A program made the translations under genes and the position numbers. A stretch of DNA of 64,000 nucleotides from Streptomyces roseicoloratus (lineage in GTDB: Bacteria; Actinomycetota; Actinomycetes; Streptomycetales; Streptomycetaceae): contig NZ_SDOY01000108.1 of assembly GCF_004117935.1 (NCBI RefSeq), positions 62,001-126,000 of the forward strand, given 5' to 3'. Shown one piece after another: positions 1-8,695 of the stretch. Position 1 is the stretch's first letter. Every line of letters begins with the position of its first letter. Below the pieces are notes generated by a model. That model saw only the letters and a program-made list of their open reading frames with translations. It was not told the DNA's origin and searched no databases.

Positions 1-2
1 CG

Positions 3-890
3 TCAGGGCTTGGGCAGGGTGCAGCCCGCGCGGTGGAGGTCGATCACGTTGCCGGGGCCGACGCACGGGACGATCGTGTAGGTCTGCTGGGCGTAGTTGA
101 TGCCCTGACGGACCGTCACGGTGCCGTTCTCGTCGACCTCGCAGGGGTTGTTCACGGTGCAGCTCCGGCCGTCCTCGTTGCCCGTGTTGTTCACCGCGAC
201 GACCTTGCCGGTGGTCCGGTCGATCACGGGCGAACCCGAGGTGCCGCCGATGGTGTCGCAGGCGGAGGTGTAGCGGACCGAGTCCTTCCAGGTCCAGTCG
301 CCCTCCTTCAGGCGGTAGACGAACCCGTCGACGCTGCAGCTGTAGGTGCGCTTCCAGTAACCGGAGACCACCGTGATGGGCGTGCCCTGGGCCGGGTGGG
401 CGGCGTCCAGGGTCAGGGCGCCGATGCCGTACTGGCTCTGGATCTGCGCGTACGTCTTGGTGAGCCGGTAGAGCGCGACGTCGGTGTCGGTCATCGTGCC
501 GTACGCGATCCGGTCGGCGCGCAGCGTGGCGACCTTCGCGCCGGAGCCGTTCAGGAGCGAGAACGAGCGGCTGGAGCGCTGGTTGAGGACGACCTCGCCG
601 GCGGCGGGGAAGCCGGTCTCCAGACAGTGGCCGTTGGAGAGCACGAGTGCGGGGTCGCCGGGCTGCGAGGCGGGCATGCGGACCAGGGAACCGGAGCAGT
701 TGCTGAGCGCGACGGTCCCGGCGAAGTCGACGGCGGCCGGCGTGGCCGCGGACGTCGCGCCCTGGGCGCTCCGGACGGCGGGAGCCTGGGCCTGCGGGGC
801 GGCGTCCCGGGGTGCGGACGCCATGGCCGGGGCCGCGGCCGCTCCGGTGAGGAGCAGGGCGAGGACGGCGCCGACGAGAGGCTTCTTCAT
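3..890 (-). CDS. Secreted trypsin-like serine protease
   Basis: A 295-residue exported endopeptidase of the chymotrypsin fold. The start at 890 is chosen because it opens a clear Sec signal peptide (MKKPLVGAVLALLLTG, then an AMASA cleavage region). A longer in-frame start at 953 would put charged residues in front of it. The catalytic triad is visible: His88 in SNGHC, Asp137 in DTDVALYRL and Ser218 in GGTSGSP. Several cysteines (C65/C89, C185/C211) could form disulphides, as expected outside the cell. The gene stands alone, downstream of the acyl-CoA synthetase on the same strand. Substrate is unknown. Confidence 0.9.
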   Translation of the reverse strand: MKKPLVGAVLALLLTGAAAAPAMASAPRDAAPQAQAPAVRSAQGATSAATPAAVDFAGTVALSNCSGSLVRMPASQPGDPALVLSNGHCLETGFPAAGEVVLNQRSSRSFSLLNGSGAKVATLRADRIAYGTMTDTDVALYRLTKTYAQIQSQYGIGALTLDAAHPAQGTPITVVSGYWKRTYSCSVDGFVYRLKEGDWTWKDSVRYTSACDTIGGTSGSPVIDRTTGKVVAVNNTGNEDGRSCTVNNPCEVDENGTVTVRQGINYAQQTYTIVPCVGPGNVIDLHRAGCTLPKP

Positions 891-916
891 GTGGGGGTTC
901 CCCTCTGATGACGAGG

Positions 917-937
917 CAACCGAAGATCCTTCGGTTG
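917..937. promoter_or_regulatory. Inverted repeat upstream of the protease
   Basis: CAACCGAA and TTCGGTTG form perfect 8-bp arms around a 5-bp centre, 27 bp upstream of the protease start codon. It could be a repressor operator or a 5'-UTR hairpin; the sequence alone does not decide. Confidence 0.4.
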
Positions 938-1040
938 TCATGCGCATTCTCAAGACACTCCGCCCCGACGGGCAAGGGCGCGTGCCTTGTTGGCTGGAAG
1001 CGACCCCTCCGCCCCGCCCGGTCCGCCCTTGCCGCGCACC

Positions 1041-2597
1041 TCACAACGGCCGGTCGTGGCCTTCCCAGTACGGGTCCCTCAGCCGGCGCTTGTAGAGCTT
1101 GCCGTTGGGATCGCGGGGCATGTGGGCGAGGAAGTCCACGGACCGGGGACGCTTGTAGCCGGCCAGGCGCCGCTCGCAGTGGGCGAGGATCGCGGCGGCC
1201 AGCGCAGGTCCCGGCTCGTGGCCCTCCGCCGGTTCGACGACGGCCTTGACCTCCTCGCCCCAGTCGGCGTGCGGGATGCCGAAGGCGGCGGCGTCGGCGA
1301 CGGCGGGATGGGCGAGCAGCGCAGCCTCGACCTCGGCGGGATAGATGTTGACGCCGCCGGAGATGATCATGTCGATCTTCCGGTCACGGAGGAAGAGGTA
1401 GCCGTCCTCGTCGAGCACGCCGAGGTCGCCGACGGTGAAGTACTCGCCGATCCGGCCGGCCGCGGTCTTGGCCTCGTCCTTGTGGTAGCGGAAGCCGCCG
1501 GTGCTCATCTTCATGTAGACGGTGCCGAGTCGTCCGGGCGGCAGCCGGTTGCCGTCGTCGTCGAAGACGGCGAGTTCGCTGATCGGCCAGGCGCGGCCGA
1601 CGGTGCCGGGCTTCTTCAGCCAGTCCTCGGCGGTGGCGAAGGCTCCGCCGCCCTCGCTGGCCGCGTAGTACTCCTCGACGCAGTGGCCCCACCAGTCGAT
1701 CATGGCGCGCTTCACGTGGTCGGGGCAGGGCGCGGCGCCGTGGATGGCGTGGCGCATGGACGAGACGTCGTAACGGGCGCGGACGTCCTCGGGGAGCGCG
1801 AGCAGGCGGTGGAACTGGGTGGGCACCATGTGGGTGTGGGTGCAGCGGTGTGCGTCGATGAGCCGCAGCATCTCCTCGGGCGTCCACCCGTCCATGAGGA
1901 CCAGCGGGTGGCCGATGTGCAGGGCGGCGCCGGCGAACTGGAGCACGGCCGTGTGGTAGAGCGGCGAGCAGACCAGGTGGACGTTGCCGTCGAAGGGCTT
2001 GATGCCGAAGATGCCGAGGAAGCCGCCGAGGTAGGTCTCCTCGGGTGTCCTTCCGGGCAGCGGGCGGCGGATGCCGCGGGGCCGTCCGGTGGTGCCCGAG
2101 GTGTAGTTCATGACCCAGCCGAGGGTGCGGCCGTCGGGCGGGGTGCCGGGCTGCCCGTCGAGGAGTTCGGCGTACGGGCGGAAGCCGGCGATGCCGCCGA
2201 CGGCATAGCGCCGGGCGGGCGGGACGCCCGCCTCCTCCGCGGCGGCGTCGGCGGCCGCGGCGAAGCGCTCGTGGGCGATCAGGACCTTCGCGCCGGAGTC
2301 GGCGACGATCCAGGCGATCTCGGGGCCGACGAGGTGGTGGTTGACGGGGACGAGGTAGAACCCGGCCTGGGTGGCGGCCAGATAGGCGGTGAGGAACTCG
2401 ACCCCGTTGGGCAGGACGACGGCGAAGGCGTCGCCGCGTTCGAGACCGGCCGCGCGCAGACCGTGGACGAGCCGGTTGACCGCCTCGTGGAGCCGGCCGG
2501 CGGACCACTGCTCTCCGTCCGGAGCGGTGATCACGGTCCGCTCCGGCTCGGCGGTGGCCTGCGCCCAGAAGCCGTTGGGACCCTGGCCCGCGGTCAT
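1041..2597 (-). CDS. Acyl-CoA synthetase (AMP-binding, FadD-type)
   Basis: A 518-residue ligase of the ANL superfamily that activates a carboxylic acid, probably a fatty acid, with ATP and CoA. The P-loop motif YTSGTTGRPRG, the GEYFTVGDLG motif, the DRKIDMIISGG hinge and the C-terminal lysine motif (PNGKLYKR) are all present. The ATG at 2597 overlaps the stop of the upstream nitronate monooxygenase by 4 bp (ATGA), so the two are translationally coupled. Longer forms extending to 2846 read into that gene and are artefacts. Chain-length specificity cannot be read from the sequence. Confidence 0.92.
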   Translation of the reverse strand: MTAGQGPNGFWAQATAEPERTVITAPDGEQWSAGRLHEAVNRLVHGLRAAGLERGDAFAVVLPNGVEFLTAYLAATQAGFYLVPVNHHLVGPEIAWIVADSGAKVLIAHERFAAAADAAAEEAGVPPARRYAVGGIAGFRPYAELLDGQPGTPPDGRTLGWVMNYTSGTTGRPRGIRRPLPGRTPEETYLGGFLGIFGIKPFDGNVHLVCSPLYHTAVLQFAGAALHIGHPLVLMDGWTPEEMLRLIDAHRCTHTHMVPTQFHRLLALPEDVRARYDVSSMRHAIHGAAPCPDHVKRAMIDWWGHCVEEYYAASEGGGAFATAEDWLKKPGTVGRAWPISELAVFDDDGNRLPPGRLGTVYMKMSTGGFRYHKDEAKTAAGRIGEYFTVGDLGVLDEDGYLFLRDRKIDMIISGGVNIYPAEVEAALLAHPAVADAAAFGIPHADWGEEVKAVVEPAEGHEPGPALAAAILAHCERRLAGYKRPRSVDFLAHMPRDPNGKLYKRRLRDPYWEGHDRPL

Positions 2598-3703
2598 GCT
2601 CCACCCCTTCCGGCGATGCGGTTGACGCGGTCGACGGCCTTCTCGAAGCCACGGGTGAGCTCGTCGAAGACCTGCCGGACGCTGCGCTCGGTGGTCATGC
2701 GGCCCACGATCTGGCCGACCGGAGTGCCGAGCAGAGGCGTGACCTCGTACTTCTGGATCCGGGAGACCGCCTCGGCGACCAGGAGGCCCTGCAGCGGCAT
2801 CGGCAGGGGGCCGGGGCCCGCCGGGTCGTCCCAGGCGTCGGTCCACTCGGTGCGGAGCTGCCGGGCGGGCTTGCCGGTGAGGGCACGGGAGCGGACGGTG
2901 TCCCCGGAGCCGGCGGCGAGCAGCTTCTCGGTGAGCGCGCGGGAGTGGAGGTCGGCCTCGGTCGTGGTGAGCCAGAGCGAGCCGAGCCAGACGCCCTGGG
3001 CGCCGAGGGCCAGCCCGGCGGCGATCTGCTCGCCGCTGCCGATGCCGCCGGCGGCGAGCACGGGCAGCGGCGCGACGGCGTCGACGACTTCGGGCGTGAG
3101 CACCATGGAGGCGATCTCGCCGGTGTGGCCGCCGGCCTCGTAGCCCTGGGCGACGACGATGTCGATGCCCGCGTCGGCGTGGTGACGGGCGTGCCGGGCG
3201 CTGCCCGCGAGGGCCGCGACGAGCACGCCGTGGTCATGGGCGCGGGCGACGACGTCCGCGGGCGGTGAGCCGAGGGCGTTGGCGAGCAGCTTGATGGGGT
3301 AGTCGAAGGCGACGTCGAGCTGGCCGCGGGCGACCTGTTCCATCCAGCCGGTGATCCGCCAGCCGGAGGCCTCGCCCTCGGCGAGTTCGGGGACGCCGTG
3401 CTTGGCGAGGGTGGCGCGGACGAACTCGCGGTGCCCGGCCGGGATCATCGCCTCGACGTCGGCCTCGCTGACGCCGTCGACCTTCTTGGCGGGCATGACG
3501 ACGTCGAGACCGTAGGGCAGGCCGTCGGTGTGGTCCTGCATCCAGTCGAGGTCGCGGGCGAGGTCGTCGGGGGCGGTGTAGCGGACCGCGCCGAGGACGC
3601 CGAATCCGCCGGCTCTGGTGATGGCCGCGGCCACCGCGGGGAAGGGCGTGAAGCCGAAGATGGCGTGCTCGATCCCCAGGGTGCGACTCAGCTCCGTCTT
3701 CAT
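2594..3703 (-). CDS. Nitronate monooxygenase (2-nitropropane dioxygenase family)
   Basis: A 369-residue FMN-dependent TIM-barrel protein of the NPD/NMO family, which oxidises nitronates; in actinobacteria many members sit in fatty-acid or steroid catabolic operons. Visible features are the N-terminal region with IEHAIFGF, the QGYEAGGHTG motif that contributes catalytic and FMN contacts, and LAAGGIGSGEQIAAGLALGA, a phosphate-binding loop. The start at 3703 gives the usual family length; 3712 is an alternative. It is first in a two-gene operon with the acyl-CoA synthetase. A 17-bp inverted repeat lies 44 bp upstream. Confidence 0.88.
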   Translation of the reverse strand: MKTELSRTLGIEHAIFGFTPFPAVAAAITRAGGFGVLGAVRYTAPDDLARDLDWMQDHTDGLPYGLDVVMPAKKVDGVSEADVEAMIPAGHREFVRATLAKHGVPELAEGEASGWRITGWMEQVARGQLDVAFDYPIKLLANALGSPPADVVARAHDHGVLVAALAGSARHARHHADAGIDIVVAQGYEAGGHTGEIASMVLTPEVVDAVAPLPVLAAGGIGSGEQIAAGLALGAQGVWLGSLWLTTTEADLHSRALTEKLLAAGSGDTVRSRALTGKPARQLRTEWTDAWDDPAGPGPLPMPLQGLLVAEAVSRIQKYEVTPLLGTPVGQIVGRMTTERSVRQVFDELTRGFEKAVDRVNRIAGRGGA

Positions 3704-3746
3704 GGGCGGCATGGTGCCGCAGCCGGTGCGCCGAGGGAAGAGATTT

Positions 3747-3763
3747 TCTGATGCAGTGTCAGA
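3747..3763. promoter_or_regulatory. Candidate TetR-type operator
   Basis: TCTGATGCAGTGTCAGA is an interrupted palindrome (arms TCTGA/TCAGA) in the divergent intergenic region between the nitronate monooxygenase and the beta-lactamase-like gene. Its length and position resemble operators of TetR-family fatty-acid regulators. No regulator is encoded next to it. Confidence 0.45.
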
Positions 3764-3875
3764 TTCTTTGCCGTGCCGCGCGCTTCCCCGATCCGGCACG
3801 ACTGCGGTAGGAAACTTTCAGATCTTGCCGGAGCGGCCGAAGTTTTCTTTCAGGGTGCGGTGGGAGAGGGTGGGC

Positions 3876-5738
3876 ATGACGGACGAGTCGAGGACGGGGA
3901 ACCGGGGTCCGAGCCGCCGCGCGTTCGGCGGCGGAGTCCTCGCCCTGGGAGGTGCGCTGATGATCGGTACGGTGCCGGGGGCCGCGGCGGCGCCCGAACC
4001 GGGGCGCGGCGGCTCGGATGGGGCGACCGGCTCCGGCGGTACGGGCGGCGGCGCCTCGCCCGGCTTCGGTGCGGCGCGGCGGACGACGCTGCGCCGCGGC
4101 TCCGCCGAACGGGCGGGGCTGCTGGCCGCGCACCTGGACCGGCTGGTCGCGGACGCCGAGTCGTATCTGCGCCCCTCCCCCACCCATCCGTGGTACGCGG
4201 GCGCGGTGCTGCTCGCGGGGCGCGGCGGGACCGTGGCGCTGCACCGGCCGATCGGCGCGGCCGTGCGCTACGCGGCGTACGACGAGAAGACCGACACCGG
4301 TGTCGAACTGCCGGCCGACGAGCGGATCCCGATGCGCGAGGACACGGTCTTCGACCTCGCCTCCGTCTCCAAGCTGTTCACCTCGATCCTGGCGGTGCAG
4401 CAGATCGAACGCGGGGCGCTGGTCCTGGAGGAGAAGGTCACGGCCTATCTGCCGGAGTTCGGGGGCGGCGGGAAGCAGGACGTCACGGTGCGTCAGCTGC
4501 TCACCCACACCTCGGGATTCCGGGCGTGGATCCCGCTCTACAAGGAGCCCACGCGGGAGGGACGGCTGCGGCTGCTGTGGAACGAGGTTCCGGCCCATCC
4601 CCCCGGCACCGTCTACCTCTACTCCGACCTGAACCTGATCACGCTTCAGCTGATCCTGGAGGAGATCACCGGTCACTCTCTGGATCACCTGCTCCGCACC
4701 GAGATCACCGCTCCGCTCGGGATGCACCGCACGCGTTTCAATCCCCCGCTCTCGTGGCGGCGGAACGTCGCCGCCACCGAGGACGCCCGCATCCCCTGGT
4801 CCGGGCTCGACCGCGGCATGGTGTGGGGCGAGGTGCACGACGAGAACGCGTACGCCATGGGCGGCGTCGCCGGTCACGCCGGCGTCTTCGCCGACGCCTG
4901 GGACCTCGCGGTGCTCGCCCGCACGCTGCTCAACGGCGGGGCGTACGGCGACGCCCGCATCCTCTCCCCCGCCTCCGTGGACCTGATGTTCACCGACTTC
5001 AACACCGCCTTTCCCGGCGACGAGCACGGCCTCGGCTTCGAGCTCTACCAGCACTGGTACATGGGCGCGATGGCCACCCCGCGCACGGCCGGCCACACCG
5101 GGTTCACCGGCACCAGCCTGGTGCTCGACCCGACCACCGACGCGTTCCTGATCGTGCTCGGCAACTCCGTCCACCCGGTCCGCACCTGGCGTTCCGGCTC
5201 CGCGCCGCGCGTCGCCGCCGCCGACGCCCTGGCCCGCGCCGTACCGGTGCGCCCGCCCCGGGGCCGTACGGCGTGGTTCTCCGGCATGGCGAACGCCACC
5301 ACCTCCACCCTCACCCTGCCGGAGGTGCCCGGCGCCACCCGTCTGGAGTGCGCGCTGTGGTGGGACACCGAGCCCGGCACGGACAGCGCCGTCCTGGAGG
5401 CCTCGGTGGACGGCGGCGCGCACTGGACGCCGGTGCCCTTCACCACGACCGCGCACGGCGAGGCGGGACCGCCGCGCCCGCGGCAGCACCCGACGGGCGC
5501 GGTCGGCGGCTGGTCGGGGCGCACCTGGCACACCCTGACCGCCGCCCTCCCCGCACCGGTGACGACGCCCGTTCGGCTCCGCTGGCGCTGCACCACCGAC
5601 CGCCGCTACGTCGGCCGCGGCGTCTACGTCTCCGGCCTGCGCCTCCGGGACGCCTCGGGCAGACCGGTCTTCGACGAGACCCGCCCGGCGGACCGCGCCC
5701 GCGTCGAACCGGCCGGCTGGACGGCGTCCGCGGACTGA
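3876..5738 (+). CDS. Tat-exported beta-lactamase-fold serine hydrolase
   Basis: A 620-residue exported serine hydrolase of the class C beta-lactamase/esterase superfamily. The start at 3876 follows GGGAGAGGG with good spacing; a GTG at 3870 is a possible alternative. Arg14-Arg15 in SRRAF followed by a hydrophobic stretch make a Tat signal. The catalytic SxxK is Ser163-Val-Ser-Lys166, with a Tyr249-Ser-Asp motif and HTG in place of the KTG triad. The last 160 or so residues (from about 460) form a separate beta-rich module that may bind carbohydrate or surface ligands. It is more likely an esterase or peptidase than a resistance enzyme. Confidence 0.85.
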   Translation: MTDESRTGNRGPSRRAFGGGVLALGGALMIGTVPGAAAAPEPGRGGSDGATGSGGTGGGASPGFGAARRTTLRRGSAERAGLLAAHLDRLVADAESYLRPSPTHPWYAGAVLLAGRGGTVALHRPIGAAVRYAAYDEKTDTGVELPADERIPMREDTVFDLASVSKLFTSILAVQQIERGALVLEEKVTAYLPEFGGGGKQDVTVRQLLTHTSGFRAWIPLYKEPTREGRLRLLWNEVPAHPPGTVYLYSDLNLITLQLILEEITGHSLDHLLRTEITAPLGMHRTRFNPPLSWRRNVAATEDARIPWSGLDRGMVWGEVHDENAYAMGGVAGHAGVFADAWDLAVLARTLLNGGAYGDARILSPASVDLMFTDFNTAFPGDEHGLGFELYQHWYMGAMATPRTAGHTGFTGTSLVLDPTTDAFLIVLGNSVHPVRTWRSGSAPRVAAADALARAVPVRPPRGRTAWFSGMANATTSTLTLPEVPGATRLECALWWDTEPGTDSAVLEASVDGGAHWTPVPFTTTAHGEAGPPRPRQHPTGAVGGWSGRTWHTLTAALPAPVTTPVRLRWRCTTDRRYVGRGVYVSGLRLRDASGRPVFDETRPADRARVEPAGWTASAD

Positions 5739-5799
5739 TCCGCCCCTCCGGCACCCGGCCGTCGGTCCCCCGGTCCCGCACCCCTGTCTTCTCGACCGT

Positions 5800-6642
5800 C
5801 TACTCGACGGGCGTGCCGGCCGGGGGCCATTGCCGGCGCTCGGGGATCAGCCTGCGGAGGATCCACAGGCCCGCGCGCAGCTTCCGGTCGCCGGGCGAGC
5901 GGATCTCGGAGATGAGCGCGGCGGTGCTCCTGGCGATCGAGCGCGCCGCCTCGTCGGCCGAGTCCGGGTCCAGGAGCCGGTCGCAGTTGAACCAGGCCAG
6001 GCCTCGTGCGACACGGATGCCGTAGTTGGTCAGCAGTTCGTCGCTGCGGGTGAACAGCCGGTCCAGCGAGTCGAGTCCGTGGATGTACCGGGACGAGAGG
6101 TCGTCCTGGACGCGGTCGATGCAGGAGCCCAGCACGTCGTTCATCCGGTGGAAGTCCGCGACGTGGCCACGGAGGTGGCCGCGTTCGCCCGTGGACGCCG
6201 TCATGCGCCGCAGGGCGCCCGGCAGGTCGTAGGAGATGTGCGCCATCATGGAGAACAGCACGTCCTCCAGCGTGTAGGACCGCCGGGCGCTCGAAGCCGC
6301 GAAGACGTCCCGCCACGGCCGGGGGACGGAGTCCGGCAGATCGTCGGGCCGGACCTCACCCGGAGGGGTCCCGGACCGCCCCGCCTGCCAGGCGTCGATG
6401 CCGTCCATCGCGTCGAAGTAGGCCGAGGCGAGCGTCTCGCACAGTTCGGCGACCCACGGCGGGTCCCTGAACGCGGGCGCGCCCGTGTCCAGGGCCGCGG
6501 CGAGCGTCGTCGTGAGGCGGTAGTAGGTGTAGGCGAACGCGGCGCGGCGGTCCTGTGCCGCGTCGTACTGCCTGACCCGGTCGGCGAGCAGGCCGGCGAC
6601 CACGGTGACCTTCTCGGCGGGCGGCAGGGACTCGGTGGTCAT
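5800..6642 (-). CDS. DUF5995 family protein
   Basis: A 280-residue soluble, mostly helical protein of unknown function. The phrases AHISYDLPGALRRM and FHRMNDVLGSCIDRVQ match the conserved core of DUF5995, where a helical bundle carries an AH-x-D-L motif. No signal peptide or membrane segment is visible. It starts 21 bp after the stop of the upstream gene on the same strand, so the two are probably co-transcribed. The family assignment is from pattern recognition; no biochemical role is proposed. Confidence 0.75.
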   Translation of the reverse strand: MTTESLPPAEKVTVVAGLLADRVRQYDAAQDRRAAFAYTYYRLTTTLAAALDTGAPAFRDPPWVAELCETLASAYFDAMDGIDAWQAGRSGTPPGEVRPDDLPDSVPRPWRDVFAASSARRSYTLEDVLFSMMAHISYDLPGALRRMTASTGERGHLRGHVADFHRMNDVLGSCIDRVQDDLSSRYIHGLDSLDRLFTRSDELLTNYGIRVARGLAWFNCDRLLDPDSADEAARSIARSTAALISEIRSPGDRKLRAGLWILRRLIPERRQWPPAGTPVE

Positions 6643-6663
6643 GGGGCGTGTTCCCGCCGCCCG

Positions 6664-7260
6664 CTAGGCCGGCGCGCTGATGAGGCGGGTGTCCTCGGTC
6701 GCCCTGCCCCAGTCGCACAGCAGTTCCGCGGCGAGGCTCCGGCGGTCGGGCGCGACCCGGTAGTCGGCGGTCCACATCGCTCCGAGCAACGGCATGCGGT
6801 AGGTCGCGGCCATCCCTTCGTCGCGGATCTCCGCGGTGTAGGTGAAGGTCCGGGTGAACAGGCCCGGCACGGGGCCGAGCCGTTCCTTGGCGCGCACGAC
6901 GACGCCGGTCCCGTTGCTCTCCAGGACGTACTGCTCGTCCAGGAGGTACAGCATCACCCCGAACTTGGAGATCTTGAGCACGTTGTCGGCCTGACCGAAC
7001 GCGCCCTCGTCCGGCTTCGCGACGATCGTCGAGTGCTGCCGCGGCGCACCGACGAGCCGCCCGATGACGTGCATGGCGGTCACGAGCAGCTTGTTCGTCA
7101 GCCCGATGTCACTGTGCCGGAGACGCGCCCAGGAAGTGACGCGGAAGGTGGCCGTCCCCTGCCAGGTGCCGGCCCCGATGTCGAGGTAGTAGACGCGGTT
7201 GGGCGCGTCCGTGCGGTTGCGAGGGATACCCTCGGGCTCCATGGTCACAGTACGTAGCAT
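6664..7260 (-). CDS. Conserved protein of unknown function
   Basis: A 198-residue protein I do not recognise. It is beta-rich with alternating polar and hydrophobic stretches, for example the TATFRVTSWARL and FTYTAEIRDEG regions, and lacks a signal peptide or transmembrane helix, which suggests a soluble barrel or lipocalin-like fold. Start choice is uncertain: the ATG at 7260 lies in an AT-richer stretch that looks promoter-like, and an internal ATG at 7242 would give 192 residues. It is transcribed with the DUF5995 gene 21 bp downstream, so the two may act together. Confidence 0.65.
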   Translation of the reverse strand: MLRTVTMEPEGIPRNRTDAPNRVYYLDIGAGTWQGTATFRVTSWARLRHSDIGLTNKLLVTAMHVIGRLVGAPRQHSTIVAKPDEGAFGQADNVLKISKFGVMLYLLDEQYVLESNGTGVVVRAKERLGPVPGLFTRTFTYTAEIRDEGMAATYRMPLLGAMWTADYRVAPDRRSLAAELLCDWGRATEDTRLISAPA

Positions 7261-7311
7261 AACATCACAGTGAGTGAGTATGATGGTAGTGACGGCTTCG
7301 CTCTCGGCGCG

Positions 7312-7710
7312 TCAGGGGCGTTCGACGACCCGGAAGCGCAGGCACACCAGCGGGGTGCCCTCGTCCACGGGAGTGCCGATGTCCTCCCAGAAGCGACGGT
7401 GGCCCTCGCGCCATTCCTCCAGCGAGCGGTCGCCCTCGCCTTCGGCGGCGGCGTGCTCCCAGGTGACGTCCCGGAAGGGCACGGTCTCCACGCCGGTGAT
7501 CTCGATCGTGGCGACCCGGCGCCCGTCGTCCCCGAGAAGCGCCAGGCGCTCGCCGGGGAACTCCATGCCCTCGGTCTCCTCCACGTACTCGGCCAGCAGG
7601 CCGGTGGTAGCGGTCTTCCGTCCGTCCAGCACCAGCGCGTTCAGCGAGGCGCGCAGCTCGCCGGGCGTGCCCAGCTCCAGCCCGCGCATGCCGTCCACCC
7701 GTGGCCACAT
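7312..7710 (-). CDS. ASCH domain protein
   Basis: A 132-residue single-domain protein of the ASCH (PUA-like) superfamily. Typical family marks are RKTATTGLL near residue 31, the GERLALLGDDGR strand, VPFRDVTWEHA and the acidic EGEGDRSLEEWREGHRRFW helix. ASCH proteins are thought to bind RNA, and the E. coli relative YqfB is an N4-acetylcytidine amidohydrolase, so a nucleoside or RNA-modification role is possible here. The start at 7710 is preceded by an AAGGA-like site; 7689 is an alternative. It lies 18 bp downstream of a LysR gene on the same strand. Confidence 0.82.
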   Translation of the reverse strand: MWPRVDGMRGLELGTPGELRASLNALVLDGRKTATTGLLAEYVEETEGMEFPGERLALLGDDGRRVATIEITGVETVPFRDVTWEHAAAEGEGDRSLEEWREGHRRFWEDIGTPVDEGTPLVCLRFRVVERP

Positions 7711-7728
7711 GCTCCTGCCGTCCTTCTC

Positions 7729-8649
7729 CTAGGAGGTGTGCCCGGCATCCGGCCGGGCCGCGTCGCCCAGGGCGTCCAGGACCGGGCGGATCAGCGGATG
7801 GTCCTCCGCTCCCCGCCGTACCGCGGCGAAGACGCGCCGGGTGGGGGCGACCCCGTCGACCGGGCGGACGACCACACCGGTGAGGTCGGTGCCGCGCAGG
7901 GCCGAGCGGGGCACCAGGGCCACGCCCGCACCGGCCCCGGCCAGGGCGACGACGGCGCGGAAGTCGTCGGAGACGTGCTCCATGCGCGGCGCGAAGCCGG
8001 CGTACTCGCAGGCGAGGACGGTGACGTCGTGGCACGGGTTGCCGGCGGACTGGCCGGTCCAGGGGTCCTTGGCGAGGTCGGCGAGGGCGATCCGCTCGCG
8101 GCCGGCGAGGGCGTGGTCCGGCGGCAGGACGGCGTCGAACGGCTCCGCGTACAGCGGGACCCGGGTGAGCCGGGCGTCGTCCTCGCCGGGGGCGCCGCGG
8201 TACTCGACGGCCACGGCGACGTCGACCTGCCGGTCCAGGACCATGAGCAGGCTCTCGTCGCCCTCCGCGTCCTGGACGCGGACGCGGATGCCGGGCGCCG
8301 TGCGGGCGAGGGAGCCGATGGCCGGGGCGACGACCAGGCCGATGCCGGTGGCGAAGGAGGCCACCGTGACGGTGCCGGCCTCGCCCGATCCGTACGCGGC
8401 GAGCTCGGCCTCGGCCCGCTCCAGCTGCGCCAGGACGGCGTTGGCGTGGCTCAGCAGGATCTCGCCGGCCGGGGTGAGCCGGGCGCCCCGCGCGTTCCGC
8501 TCCACCAGGCGGTGACCGGTCTCCTGCTCCAGGGCGGCGAGCTGCTGGGAGACGGCGGAGGGGGTGAGGTAGAGCGCGGCGGCAGCCGCCGTCACCGTAC
8601 GGTGGTCGGCCACCGCCCGGAGGATGTGCAGCCGCCGCGCCTCGATCAT
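7729..8649 (-). CDS. LysR-family transcriptional regulator
   Basis: A 306-residue LysR-type regulator. The N-terminal winged helix-turn-helix covers residues 1 to 60 (AAAALYLTPSAVSQQLAALE), followed by a periplasmic-binding-protein-like effector domain. The first residues, MIEARRLHILRAVADH, are typical of the actinobacterial subgroup. It lies 46 bp downstream of kbl and just upstream of the ASCH gene, all on the minus strand, so its target cannot be told from divergence. Candidates are the ASCH gene or the kbl/tdh pair. Confidence 0.9.
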   Translation of the reverse strand: MIEARRLHILRAVADHRTVTAAAAALYLTPSAVSQQLAALEQETGHRLVERNARGARLTPAGEILLSHANAVLAQLERAEAELAAYGSGEAGTVTVASFATGIGLVVAPAIGSLARTAPGIRVRVQDAEGDESLLMVLDRQVDVAVAVEYRGAPGEDDARLTRVPLYAEPFDAVLPPDHALAGRERIALADLAKDPWTGQSAGNPCHDVTVLACEYAGFAPRMEHVSDDFRAVVALAGAGAGVALVPRSALRGTDLTGVVVRPVDGVAPTRRVFAAVRRGAEDHPLIRPVLDALGDAARPDAGHTS

Positions 8650-8695
8650 GCCCCTAGTGTCGCAGGCCCCGCCCGCCTGCTCCGCCTACGCGCCC

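Noticed and set aside
987..3143. Long plus-strand open frame opposite the acyl-CoA synthetase and nitronate monooxygenase
   Set aside because: It is antisense to two clear enzymes, has repetitive Gly/Val/Ala-rich composition typical of GC-rich shadow frames, and no ribosome site.
3876..5738. True beta-lactamase resistance gene
   Set aside because: The KTG motif is HTG, a large extra C-terminal domain is present and the family is mostly esterases and peptidases.
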